This document shows positions 15,905 to 22,682 of a stretch of 41,139 nt of DNA, piece after piece (positions within the stretch are counted from its first letter, which is position 1; every line of letters begins with the position of its first letter). Source of the stretch: Candidatus Caccomonas pullistercoris (GTDB lineage: Bacteria; Bacteroidota; Bacteroidia; Bacteroidales; Bacteroidaceae); assembly GCA_018714085.1 (NCBI GenBank), contig DVNY01000015.1, positions 1 through 41,139 of the forward strand. The letters are read 5' to 3'. The notes beneath the pieces were generated by a model. That model was not told the origin of the DNA. It did not search any database and saw only the letters and a program-made list of their open reading frames with translations. The position numbers and the translations under genes are program-made.

Positions 15905-16375
15905 TCAGTCTTCCACTTTTTTCAGATGTTCGGGCACGGCCTGCTGATAGTGGTAGACGTCCATGATGGGCGTCTCGGCCACTGACGAGATCACGTAGTC
16001 CATCATCGAGCCTTTCATGCCCTCGTCGAGGCGTTTGATGGCGCCGCGCAGGTCGCCGGCCTGGACAAGGACGTTCTGCGAGGTCTTCTTCTCGGCTCCG
16101 CTTTTCTCGTCGAGGGTGACGAAAGTCAGTTTGCACTTGAACCAGCGGTCGGCCTCGTCGCCCGGTGTCTCGAAGAGTTCGGCGTAGCGGGCTCGCTTGA
16201 TGTCTGCCACCTGGAACTCGCCCGTCATGAAGGGGGTCATCTCTTCGATGATGCGCTTCTCGGCTTCGGTGAAGTTGATGGCGTCGACCAGGTAGGGTTC
16301 CGTCACCTTTTTCACCTGTCCGTTGTCCATCGTTTTCTCGTATTTGATTTTACATTCGAACCATTCGTTCATCAT
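15905..16375 (-). CDS. DUF4494 domain-containing protein
   Basis: 156 residues (or 155 if the second in-frame ATG at 16372 is used). It has the look of DUF4494: an N-terminal WFECKIKYEKTMDNG strand pair, VTEPYLVDAINFTEAEKRIIEEM, then WFKCKLTFVTLDEKSGAEKK as an apparent repeat of the first motif. It is cytosolic and acidic, with no catalytic signature I can name. It leads the DUF4494-yggS-small gene-dnaE operon, with a good -7 box at 16475-16482. Confidence 0.88.
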   Translation of the reverse strand: MMNEWFECKIKYEKTMDNGQVKKVTEPYLVDAINFTEAEKRIIEEMTPFMTGEFQVADIKRARYAELFETPGDEADRWFKCKLTFVTLDEKSGAEKKTSQNVLVQAGDLRGAIKRLDEGMKGSMMDYVISSVAETPIMDVYHYQQAVPEHLKKVED

Positions 16376-16474
16376 AGTCGTTGTGTGTGAATTTACTGTT
16401 TATCTGTGTAATAAGGCTGCCGGCTGTCCGGCCGCTTCCGGCGGTGTGGGACGGAGGGCACCCGTTGAGCCTTG

Positions 16475-16482
16475 CAAAGCTA
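16475..16482 (-). promoter_or_regulatory. -7 box for the DUF4494-yggS-dnaE operon
   Basis: The minus strand reads TAGCTTTG, a match to TAnnTTTG, 100 bp upstream of the DUF4494 ATG. A GTTTC stretch roughly 20 bp further upstream may serve as the -33. Confidence 0.5.
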
Positions 16483-16680
16483 CATAACTTTTTCGGGAAA
16501 CGGGATGAGAGACGCCCATTTTTTCGTCCGGCGTCCGGAGCGCCTGTCGCCGCGCACGCCGCCCCACCCTGCCTGCCAGCCGTGCGCGGCGGCGTGACAG
16601 CCCGAACGCCGGGCAGCGCGCTTCTGGCCTGTCAGGCAGGTGAAAACGGCGCGACGGCTGCGAAAAATGCCTGCCGCCGT

Positions 16681-16780
16681 GGCAAAGTCCGTTTCACACG
16701 GTGAAATTTGTAATTCACGGTGTGAAATATGAAATTCACAGCGTGAAATGTATAATTCACACCGTGAAATAGACTTTGTC
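16681..16780. repeat. four TTCAC-N3-GTGAA palindromes at 21-bp period inside a 100-bp imperfect palindrome
   Basis: Units at 16693-16705 (spacer ACG), 16714-16726 (GGT), 16735-16747 (AGC) and 16756-16768 (ACC) each have perfect 5-bp arms and start exactly 21 bp apart, two helical turns. Most are flanked by extra A/T, and A/T-rich linkers of 8 nt separate them. The array is itself nearly symmetric about 16730/16731: the outer flanks GGCAAAGTC (16681-16689) and GACTTTGTC (16772-16780) are inverted with one mismatch. This may be an operator array, a mobile-element relic or a structured RNA. Confidence 0.85.
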
Positions 16781-16837
16781 GGTAGTGACCGAAAACTTTA
16801 TCGCTCCGGGCGGAAACTCTTGCAGGCCTGCGGCCGT

Positions 16838-16898
16838 CTCTGTCAGCCGATCCGTCGGAACGGTCAGCCGGACAGAGCGCACGGCCCGGCTGACAGGA
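16838..16898. repeat. GC-rich inverted repeat, diverged relative (copy E) of the dispersed family
   Basis: CTCTGTCAGCCG (16838-16849) and CGGCTGACAGGA (16887-16898) are inverted, with 10 bp of perfect complementarity. The same two 12-mers occur at 19932-19943 and 19960-19971. An extra GTCAGCCGGAC (16863-16873) recurs at 19936-19946. Confidence 0.6.
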
Positions 16899-17042
16899 TC
16901 AAGCGGCTGTCCACCCGTCGGGGGCGGCATCCGGCCGGCCTTGCCGCTCCGGGGGGGGCTGCCCCTCCGCCCGGCGCCCTGACGGCGGCGTGCGGTGCTG
17001 ACAAAACTCTGCCAAGTGAGGCGGTCATTTTTAGAAAAGTTG

Positions 17043-17050
17043 TAACTTTG
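17043..17050 (+). promoter_or_regulatory. -7 box for the aminotransferase gene
   Basis: TAACTTTG matches TAnnTTTG and lies 28 bp before the ATG at 17079, giving a leader of roughly 20 nt. A T-run at 17027-17031 is near the -33 position. This short leader supports the ATG at 17079 over the TTG at 17058. Confidence 0.65.
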
Positions 17051-17078
17051 CCCGGAATTGTTATCAATCTCACTGAAA

Positions 17079-18278
17079 ATGCCACACATTTCAGCGCGTG
17101 CCATCGAGATGCCCGAGTCGCCTATACGGAAGCTCGCTCCCTTGGCCGCCAAAGCCAAAGACCGCGGCATCAAGGTCTACCACCTCAACATCGGGCAGCC
17201 CGACCTGCCCACCCCGCAAGTGGGGCTCGACGCCCTGCGCCACATCGACCGTCGCGTGCTCGAATACAGTCCCAGTCAAGGTTTCCGCTCGCTGCGCGAG
17301 AAGATGGTGGGCTACTACGCCCGTTATGACATCCGCCTCACGGCCGACGACATCATCGTCACCTCGGGCGGGTCCGAGGCCGTGTTGTTCGCCTTCCTGT
17401 CCTGCCTCAACCCGGGCGACGAGATCATCGTGCCCGAGCCGGCCTACGCCAATTACATGGCCTTTGCCATTTCGGCGGGCGCCAAGATACGCACCATTGC
17501 CACGACGATTGAAGAGGGATTCTCACTGCCGAAAGTCGAGAAGTTCGAGCAACTCATCAACGAACGTACGCGCGCCATTCTTATCTGTAACCCCAACAAC
17601 CCCACGGGCTACCTCTATACGCGCCGCGAGATGAACCAGATCCGTGACCTTGTGCGCAAGTACGACCTTTATCTCTTTTCGGACGAGGTGTACAGGGAGT
17701 TCATCTACACGGGGTCGCCTTACATCTCGGCCTGCCACCTCGATGGCATCGAGCAGAACGTCGTCCTGATTGACTCCTTCTCGAAACGTTACAGCGAGTG
17801 CGGCATCCGAATCGGCGCCCTCATCACGAAGAACGCCGAGGTGCGCCAGGCGGTCATGAAGTTCTGCCAGGCGCGGCTCAGCCCCCCTCTCATCGGGCAA
17901 CTGGTGGCCGAGGCATCGCTCGACGCGCCCGAAGAATACACGCGGGAGGTCTACGACGAATATGTGGAACGCCGCAAGTGCCTCATCGACGGGCTCAACC
18001 GCATTCCGGGCGTTTATTCGCCCATTCCGATGGGAGCGTTCTACACGGTGGCCCGCCTGCCTGTCGACAGTGCAGAACGGTTCTGCGCATGGTGCTTGGA
18101 AGAATTTGAATATGAAGGGCAGACCGTCATGATGGCGCCTGCATCCGGGTTTTACACCACGCCGGGAGCAGGCACGGACCAGGTGCGCATCGCCTACGTC
18201 CTCCGTAAGGAAGACCTCGAACAGGCACTCGTCGTCCTTCGGAAGGCGCTCGAAGCCTATCCCGGGCGCATTGAATAA
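17079..18278 (+). CDS. pyridoxal phosphate-dependent aminotransferase (class I/II, fold type I)
   Basis: 399 residues from the ATG at 17079. Family motifs: YHLNIGQPDLPTP (about 35-47), the YSPSQGFRSLREKM loop, TSGGSEAVLFAF (cofactor phosphate region), CNPNNPTGYLYTRREM, FSDEVYREF and the PLP lysine Lys236 in SFSKRYSECGIRIG. A C-terminal MMAPASGFYTTPGAGTDQVRIAYVL carries the substrate-carboxylate arginine. It is most like the aspartate/aromatic aminotransferases of the I-gamma group; the exact amino donor cannot be told. It is followed after 12 bp by the permease gene, so the two are co-transcribed. Confidence 0.92.
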   Translation: MPHISARAIEMPESPIRKLAPLAAKAKDRGIKVYHLNIGQPDLPTPQVGLDALRHIDRRVLEYSPSQGFRSLREKMVGYYARYDIRLTADDIIVTSGGSEAVLFAFLSCLNPGDEIIVPEPAYANYMAFAISAGAKIRTIATTIEEGFSLPKVEKFEQLINERTRAILICNPNNPTGYLYTRREMNQIRDLVRKYDLYLFSDEVYREFIYTGSPYISACHLDGIEQNVVLIDSFSKRYSECGIRIGALITKNAEVRQAVMKFCQARLSPPLIGQLVAEASLDAPEEYTREVYDEYVERRKCLIDGLNRIPGVYSPIPMGAFYTVARLPVDSAERFCAWCLEEFEYEGQTVMMAPASGFYTTPGAGTDQVRIAYVLRKEDLEQALVVLRKALEAYPGRIE

Positions 18279-18290
18279 AACGTCAGCGGC

Positions 18291-19535
18291 ATGAATCTTC
18301 CTTTCTTCCTGGCCCGCCGTTTCTACAAAAGTCCCGGAAAAGGCAAGCGCATCTCAGGGACAACCCTGCACATAGCGACCGCCGGTGTGGCGGCAGGGTT
18401 GGCCGTGATGATCATATCGGTCTGCGTGGTGCTCGGCTTCAAAGGCGAAATCCGCTCCAAGGTCATCGGCTTCGGTGCCCATATCGAAGTGCTCGACATG
18501 AACGCCGTGGGCCAGCCGCAGTATTTTCCCATCCATCCGGCCGACAGCCTGATCAAACAATTGGAACGCACCGAAAACGTGCATCACGTGCAGCGCGTTT
18601 CGGTGACAACTGGCTTGCTCAAGACCGACGATAGCTTCCGTGGCATCAGCCTGAAAGGCGCAGCGGAAGAATACGACACCACGTTTCTCGCCTCGTACCT
18701 CGTCGAGGGCAGCCTGCCTCGTTTTTCGGCCTCCGAAGCCTCGGCCGACGTCCTGCTCTCGCGCCAGCAGGCCGACGCTTTGGGGCTCCGGGTGGGTGAC
18801 CGCGTGTATGCCTACTTCTTCGACAAGACACTCAAAATGCGCCGTTTCCGCGTGTCGGGCATCTATCAGACCAACCTGACGCAGTTCGACAAGAACTTGG
18901 TGTTCACGGATTTGAAAACAGTCAATCAGCTGAACGGCTGGGAACCGGGCCAGTGCGGGTCGCTCGAGCTGCAAGTGGACGATTATGACCGCCTCGGTGA
19001 AACGAACAGCCGCGTGTCGCACATAGTCGGCAGACAGGCCGGGCTGGGCACCGGCGTGTGCGCGTCATATACGATTGAGGAACTCTATCCCGGCATCTTC
19101 GACTGGCTCAGCCTGCTCGACATGAACGTGTGGGTCATTCTCATCCTGATGGTCTGCGTGGCCGGCGTGACGATGGTCAGCGGGCTGCTCATCATCATAC
19201 TTGAACGGACGCCGGCAATCGGCCTGCTCAAAGCACTCGGTGCCGACAACACGACGATCCGCACGACGTTTATCCACCTGTCCGTGCTCATCATCGTGCG
19301 GGGCCTGATCGTGGGCAACATCATAGGCCTTGGCCTTGTCGGCCTGCAAGCCGCGTTCGGCTGGGTGCGTCTTGACCCGGCCAACTACTACGTGGAGAGC
19401 GTTCCGGTGCTTGTCAACGGGTGGTATATCCTTGGGATAAATGTGGCCACGCTTGTCGTGACGACGCTCTCGCTCCTTGCGCCGAGCTACCTTGTCTCGC
19501 GCATCCAACCGGCCAAGGCCATCCGTTTCGATTGA
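18291..19535 (+). CDS. FtsX-like ABC transporter permease (LolC/LolE type)
   Basis: 414 residues. One N-terminal membrane helix (about 25-50, IATAGVAAGLAVMIISVCVVLGF) precedes a large periplasmic MacB-PCD-like domain (about 55-270). Three C-terminal helices follow (about 279-305, 320-350, 375-405) with the FtsX coupling region ERTPAIGLLKALGADNTTIRTTF. The topology and the AIG-LKALGA motif match LolC/E permeases, which extract lipoproteins from the inner membrane for the Lol pathway. No ATPase gene is adjacent, which is common for this family in Bacteroidetes. Lol function is an inference; another FtsX-class complex is possible. Confidence 0.88.
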   Translation: MNLPFFLARRFYKSPGKGKRISGTTLHIATAGVAAGLAVMIISVCVVLGFKGEIRSKVIGFGAHIEVLDMNAVGQPQYFPIHPADSLIKQLERTENVHHVQRVSVTTGLLKTDDSFRGISLKGAAEEYDTTFLASYLVEGSLPRFSASEASADVLLSRQQADALGLRVGDRVYAYFFDKTLKMRRFRVSGIYQTNLTQFDKNLVFTDLKTVNQLNGWEPGQCGSLELQVDDYDRLGETNSRVSHIVGRQAGLGTGVCASYTIEELYPGIFDWLSLLDMNVWVILILMVCVAGVTMVSGLLIIILERTPAIGLLKALGADNTTIRTTFIHLSVLIIVRGLIVGNIIGLGLVGLQAAFGWVRLDPANYYVESVPVLVNGWYILGINVATLVVTTLSLLAPSYLVSRIQPAKAIRFD

Positions 19536-19562
19536 GCCATTCGGATGCCGCTTCCGAACGGC
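19536..19562 (+). terminator. hairpin immediately after the permease gene
   Basis: GCCATTCGGA (19536-19545) pairs with TCCGAACGGC (19553-19562) with one G-T-type mismatch and a 7-nt loop. It starts right at the stop codon and lacks a T tract, so terminator function is uncertain. Confidence 0.4.
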
Positions 19563-19699
19563 TGCATGGCAGCGCCGGGGGCATGGCATCGGCAGCACCC
19601 CACCCTTTCGGGACACTCGGAGCGAAGCGGAATTCAGTCGCGTGGAGGGAGAGGGCTGCTATTCTTGCGGATTTATTCGTTTGTTACATCAGGATTTCG

Positions 19700-19707
19700 T
19701 ATCTTTG
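19700..19707 (+). promoter_or_regulatory. -7 box for tRNA-Pro
   Basis: TATCTTTG matches TAnnTTTG 17 bp before the tRNA. TTTG at 19680-19683 could be a slightly close -33 element. Confidence 0.55.
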
Positions 19708-19724
19708 CACCGCATTTCAACCGA

Positions 19725-19799
19725 CGGGGTGTAGCGCAGTCCGGTTAGCGCACCTGGTTTGGGACCAGGGGGTCGAAGGTTCGAATCCTTTCACCCCGA
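19725..19799 (+). tRNA. tRNA-Pro (anticodon TGG)
   Basis: 75 nt with acceptor stem CGGGGTG (19725-19731) / CACCCCG (19792-19798) and discriminator A. The anticodon arm is CCTGG-TTTGGGA-CCAGG with TGG in the loop, and the T arm contains GGTTCGAATCC. The 3' CCA is not encoded and must be added by the CCA enzyme, such as the one at the left edge of this window. Confidence 0.97.
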
Positions 19800-19810
19800 C
19801 AGGTTTTGGT

Positions 19811-19849
19811 AGCCGCTTCTCATTTTCTCAGTGAGAGGCGGCTTTTTTT
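19811..19849 (+). terminator. intrinsic terminator of tRNA-Pro
   Basis: AGCCGCTTCTCA and TGAGAGGCGGCT form a long stem with a short T-rich loop, followed by a run of T residues (19843-19849), 12 bp after the tRNA. Confidence 0.85.
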
Positions 19850-19931
19850 CTTTCCCTCTGTTTCACGTCCCTGCATCCCCTTTCTGTGCCGGCTTGGGCT
19901 GTATGCCCCTTCGGGCCGGCCGGGTCGCCCG

Positions 19932-19993
19932 CTCTGTCAGCCGGACGGGAATTGCAAGTCGGCTGACAGGAAAAACGGTCAGTCGACCCGTCC
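19932..19993. repeat. dispersed palindrome copy D
   Basis: It joins the two repeat types. An inverted pair CTGTCAGCCG (19934-19943) / CGGCTGACAG (19960-19969) runs directly into TGACAGGAAAAACGGTCA (19964-19981), identical to 27609-27626. GGACGGG also pairs with CCCGTCC further right. It lies downstream of the tRNA-Pro terminator. Confidence 0.6.
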
Positions 19994-20071
19994 GTCCCTG
20001 TTAGCCGTCATGGCGGCGCGGCGCGACGTGACAGCCTTTCAGGGCGTTGCCCGCGGTCGCGGGTCGGCACG

Positions 20072-20106
20072 AAAAAAAGCGCCGTAACCTTTTGGCTACG
20101 GCGCTT
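20072..20106 (-). terminator. intrinsic terminator of tRNA-Ser
   Basis: On the minus strand, AAGCGCCGTAGCC and GGTTACGGCGCTT form a stem with a short A-rich loop, followed by a run of T residues (20072-20078). It begins 7 bp after the tRNA. Confidence 0.9.
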
Positions 20107-20112
20107 CTGCTG

Positions 20113-20200
20113 CGGAAAGTGAGGGATTCAAACCCCCGGTACGGTAAAACCGTACAGCGGATTTCGAGTCCGCCCCGATCGATCACTCCGGCAACTTTCC
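20113..20200 (-). tRNA. tRNA-Ser (anticodon CGA)
   Basis: 88 nt class II tRNA. The acceptor stem is GGAAAGT / ACTTTCC with discriminator G. The anticodon arm GCGGA-CTCGAAA-TCCGC gives anticodon CGA. The long variable arm TGTACGGTTTTACCGTAC and the T arm GGGGGTTCGAATCCC are clear. No CCA is encoded. Confidence 0.96.
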
Positions 20201-20215
20201 TTTTGTAATCGGGTG

Positions 20216-20247
20216 CAAAGGTAGGTCTTTTTTGAATACCGGCCAAA
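20216..20247 (-). promoter_or_regulatory. full Bacteroidetes consensus promoter for tRNA-Ser
   Basis: The minus strand reads TTTG (20244-20247), then 20 nt, then TACCTTTG (20216-20223), ending 15 bp before the tRNA. Both elements match the TTTG-N19-21-TAnnTTTG consensus exactly. Confidence 0.85.
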
Positions 20248-20265
20248 TTTACGGCCGCTTTTCTG

Positions 20266-20871
20266 CTATTTTTTCTTGTAACGCTTGTTCAGGCCGTTCA
20301 CTACGTCCGTCGTGATGTCCATGGCGGGGTCGGCGTAGAGTATGTTGTCGCCAGCTTTGCTTAGTATGATGTTGTATCCTTTCTGTTTGTTATAGTCGCG
20401 CAGGAAGCTCTGTATGCTGTCGCGCATAATCTGGTTATACTTCTGTTGCTCTTGGTCGAATTTCACGGTCAGCTCTTCTTGCAATTTCTGCAACTCCTCT
20501 TGTTGTTTTTGCAGGCGGGCTTGGGCCTTTTGCCCTTCTTCGGGCGTATATCCGCCTTGTTGGGCTTTCTGCTGGAAGGCGACGACTTCGTTTTGCAGCT
20601 TCTGCATCCGGCTGTTGATGGTGGCTTGGTAGTTTTCGCTGCGTTTGGTGAGTTCAAGGGTGTATTCCTTACAGAACTCGTACTGCGTCATGAGGCTGTC
20701 AACCTCGATGTAGGCTATCTTCGGTGCACCAGCCGTGGCCGCTCCGGCCTTGGGCAGGCCTGTGCCTTTGACTTTGGCGGCTTCGTCTTTCCCGCTGTTT
20801 CCGCAGGCGGCCAGTGCGATGAGTAATGCTGCGCCGCATGCTGCTTTCGTGATGGTGTAAATCTTATTCAT
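20266..20871 (-). CDS. OmpH/Skp-family periplasmic chaperone-like lipoprotein
   Basis: 201 residues. A signal peptide ends in a lipobox (IALAAC, Cys23), so unlike classical Skp it is predicted to be a lipoprotein. A short Gly/Ala-rich linker leads to KIAYIEVDSLMTQYEFCKEY, the conserved start of the OmpH/Skp domain. A long coiled coil follows (about 75-155, rich in Gln, Glu and Lys), then FLRDYNKQKGYNIILSKAGDNILYADPAMDIT, the family's C-terminal strand region. Such proteins form jellyfish-like trimers that hold unfolded outer-membrane proteins. It lies 11 bp after the small membrane protein gene and is co-transcribed with it. Confidence 0.9.
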   Translation of the reverse strand: MNKIYTITKAACGAALLIALAACGNSGKDEAAKVKGTGLPKAGAATAGAPKIAYIEVDSLMTQYEFCKEYTLELTKRSENYQATINSRMQKLQNEVVAFQQKAQQGGYTPEEGQKAQARLQKQQEELQKLQEELTVKFDQEQQKYNQIMRDSIQSFLRDYNKQKGYNIILSKAGDNILYADPAMDITTDVVNGLNKRYKKK

Positions 20872-20882
20872 AGGTTGTAGGC

Positions 20883-21104
20883 TTATTCGTTTCTTTGGCT
20901 GACGCTTTTCTCTTGTACGGCATGCTTGTTGGGGCGCCTCAGCTCACGGTCGTACGATACTGCACAATGGATGCCTTTTTCGTTCAGCGCTTTGTTTCCG
21001 TCGATGTGCGTGTGCACAAAACTGCGGCGGAAAAAGAGCCTTACGGACAGGAGAACAACTCCGACTGCAATAATTAACAGAGCAGAAAGAAGAGCTTGCC
21101 ACAT
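20883..21104 (-). CDS. 73-residue single-pass membrane protein, Bacteroidales-conserved, function unknown
   Basis: One N-terminal membrane helix (about 3-25, ALLSALLIIAVGVVLLSVRLFF) is followed by a basic stretch and the soluble motif HTHIDGNKALNEKGIHCAVSYDRE. I recognise that motif from small Bacteroidales proteins (NKAL..KGI.CA.S.DRE); it keeps one Cys and one Asp-Arg-Glu. No function is established. A consensus -7 box lies 20 bp upstream and the OmpH-like lipoprotein gene follows after 11 bp, hinting at a role in envelope biogenesis. Confidence 0.8.
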   Translation of the reverse strand: MWQALLSALLIIAVGVVLLSVRLFFRRSFVHTHIDGNKALNEKGIHCAVSYDRELRRPNKHAVQEKSVSQRNE

Positions 21105-21124
21105 TATTTCTTAATTTTGTGCGG

Positions 21125-21132
21125 CAAAGATA
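21125..21132 (-). promoter_or_regulatory. -7 box for the small membrane protein / OmpH-like operon
   Basis: The minus strand reads TATCTTTG, a full match, 20 bp before the ATG at 21104. TTTG about 22 bp further upstream may be the -33. The 11-mer CAAAGATACTG recurs at 21204-21214, giving a possible second minus-strand -7 box (21204-21211). Confidence 0.65.
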
Positions 21133-21219
21133 CTGCATCTCGGCAATGTAGCTCCAAAGCCGGTCACTATTTTAACGTATAATTCCGATTTATTAAGAAA
21201 CTACAAAGATACTGACAGT

Positions 21220-22674
21220 ATGGAAACAACAGCCCTCCAACCCAAAGCCGTGTTCGACTGCTTTGCGCAAGTCAACCGCATTCCGCGTCCATCGAAGCGT
21301 GAAGAGAAAATGATCGAGTTCCTCAAAAGTTTCGGCGAACGGCTCGGATTGCCTACGAAAGTGGACGAAGCTGGCAATGTGCTGATCACCAAACCGGCCA
21401 CGCCCGGCTTCGAAAACCGCAGGACTGTGGTCTTGCAGAGCCATATGGACATGGTTTGCGAAAAGAATGCAGATTCGGCGTTCGACTTTATGAAAGATCC
21501 CATCGAGGCGTATGTGGACGGCGAATGGCTTAAAGCCAAAGGCACTACGCTTGGCGCCGACGACGGCATAGGCGTGGCCATGCAGATGGCACTGCTCGAG
21601 GCTACCGACATTCCCCACGGACCGATTGAATGCCTCTTTACACGTGATGAAGAAACAGGCCTCACTGGCGCAGCGGCGTTGAAACCGGGTTTCATGACGG
21701 GCGATTATCTCATCAACCTCGATTCCGAAGACGAAGGCCAGATCTTTGTGAGCTGTGCAGGCGGTGCGCGTACGAGCGCCGAGTTCGATTTCACGGAAGT
21801 GCCCGTTCCTGAGGGTTACTTCGGTTTCCGTGTCGAGGTGAAGGGGCTGACGGGCGGTCATTCGGGCGACGACATTAATAAGAAGCGCGCCAACGCCAAC
21901 AAGCTCCTTGTCCGCTTCATTTTGGACGCTTTTAAGAAATACGACCTCTACCTTGTCGACATCCAGAGCGGCGGCTTGCACAATGCCATCCCGCGCGAGG
22001 GTTTTGCCGTCTGTGCCGTGCCGATGGCCGACAAGGAACAGGTCCGCGTAGACCTCAACCTGCTGGCCGCGGCGGTGGAAGAAGAATACAGTCGCACCGA
22101 ACCCGGTGTGGCGTTCGTGCTCGAAAGCGCGCCCGTTGCCGGCACAGCCATCGATAAGGATACGACGCGGCGCCTGCTTCTTGCCCTGCAAGCGATGGAT
22201 AACGGTGTGTTCGCCATGAGTCAGGATCTCGACTGGCTGGTCGAGACTTCGTCGAACCTTGCCAGCGTGCGCAAAGAAGACGGTAAGGTAGTCATCAACA
22301 GCAGCCAGCGCAGCAGCGTGGCCAGTGCCCGGGAAAACATGAGCGCCACTGTCCGCGCCGTCTTTGAACTGGCTGGCGCACGCGTCGTCACGAACGAAGG
22401 CTATCCGGGATGGAAGATGAACCCCAACAGTGCTTTGCTGAAAGTGGCTGTTGACAGCTATCGTCGCCTCTTCTCGGCCGAACCGAAAATCCTGGCCATA
22501 CATGCAGGATTGGAGTGTGGCCTGTTCAGCGAGAAATATCCCCATCTCGACATGATCAGCGTCGGACCGACGCTTCGCGGCGTGCACTCTCCCGATGAGC
22601 GGCTCCACATCCCGTCTGTTCAGAAAGTGTGGGATCATTTGCTCGATATGCTGGTGAACATCCCGACAGCCTGA
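21220..22674 (+). CDS. pepD: aminoacyl-histidine dipeptidase / Xaa-His dipeptidase (M20 peptidase)
   Basis: 484 residues, the PepD length. M20 di-zinc motifs in order: VVLQSHMDMV (His75, Asp77), GTTLGADDGIGVA (bridging Asp near 114), FTRDEETGLTGA (catalytic Glu144 and metal-binding Glu145), INLDSEDEGQ (Asp near 174) and IHAGLECGLF near the C-terminus (zinc His). A lid domain lies between residues about 210 and 390 and includes GLTGGHSGDDINKKRANA. It is cytosolic and hydrolyses dipeptides such as carnosine-type Xaa-His. It is followed after 8 bp by a lipoprotein gene. No clear promoter box is seen in the divergent gap. Confidence 0.95.
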   Translation: METTALQPKAVFDCFAQVNRIPRPSKREEKMIEFLKSFGERLGLPTKVDEAGNVLITKPATPGFENRRTVVLQSHMDMVCEKNADSAFDFMKDPIEAYVDGEWLKAKGTTLGADDGIGVAMQMALLEATDIPHGPIECLFTRDEETGLTGAAALKPGFMTGDYLINLDSEDEGQIFVSCAGGARTSAEFDFTEVPVPEGYFGFRVEVKGLTGGHSGDDINKKRANANKLLVRFILDAFKKYDLYLVDIQSGGLHNAIPREGFAVCAVPMADKEQVRVDLNLLAAAVEEEYSRTEPGVAFVLESAPVAGTAIDKDTTRRLLLALQAMDNGVFAMSQDLDWLVETSSNLASVRKEDGKVVINSSQRSSVASARENMSATVRAVFELAGARVVTNEGYPGWKMNPNSALLKVAVDSYRRLFSAEPKILAIHAGLECGLFSEKYPHLDMISVGPTLRGVHSPDERLHIPSVQKVWDHLLDMLVNIPTA

Positions 22675-22682
22675 CCCAGCCT

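Larger units (their letters stand above)
16376..17078. other. 703-bp gene-free interval with structured repeats
   Basis: It separates divergent transcription units. Contents: the DUF4494 promoter (16475-16482), a GC-rich stretch (16510-16680), the 21-bp periodic palindrome array (16681-16780), a GC-rich repeat with arms CTGTCAGCCG/CGGCTGACAG (16838-16898) and the aminotransferase promoter (17043-17050). Short open frames here show no protein features. Confidence 0.75.

Noticed and set aside
16681-16780. Possible CRISPR array at the 21-bp periodic repeats
   Set aside because: Conserved units are only 13 nt, the linkers are 8 nt and similar to one another, and no cas genes are present.
17058-17078. 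TTG start giving the aminotransferase seven extra residues
   Set aside because: It would begin 8 bp after the -7 box, at or before the likely transcription start. The ATG at 17079 fits a normal short leader.
16748-17329. 193-codon plus-strand frame before the aminotransferase
   Set aside because: It runs through the repeat-rich gap and into the aminotransferase in another frame, Arg/Pro/Ala-rich with no domain.
21193-22638. 481-codon open frame on the minus strand
   Set aside because: It lies antisense to pepD, whose M20 metal motifs are intact. The translation shows no domain, and long antisense frames are common in GC-rich coding DNA.
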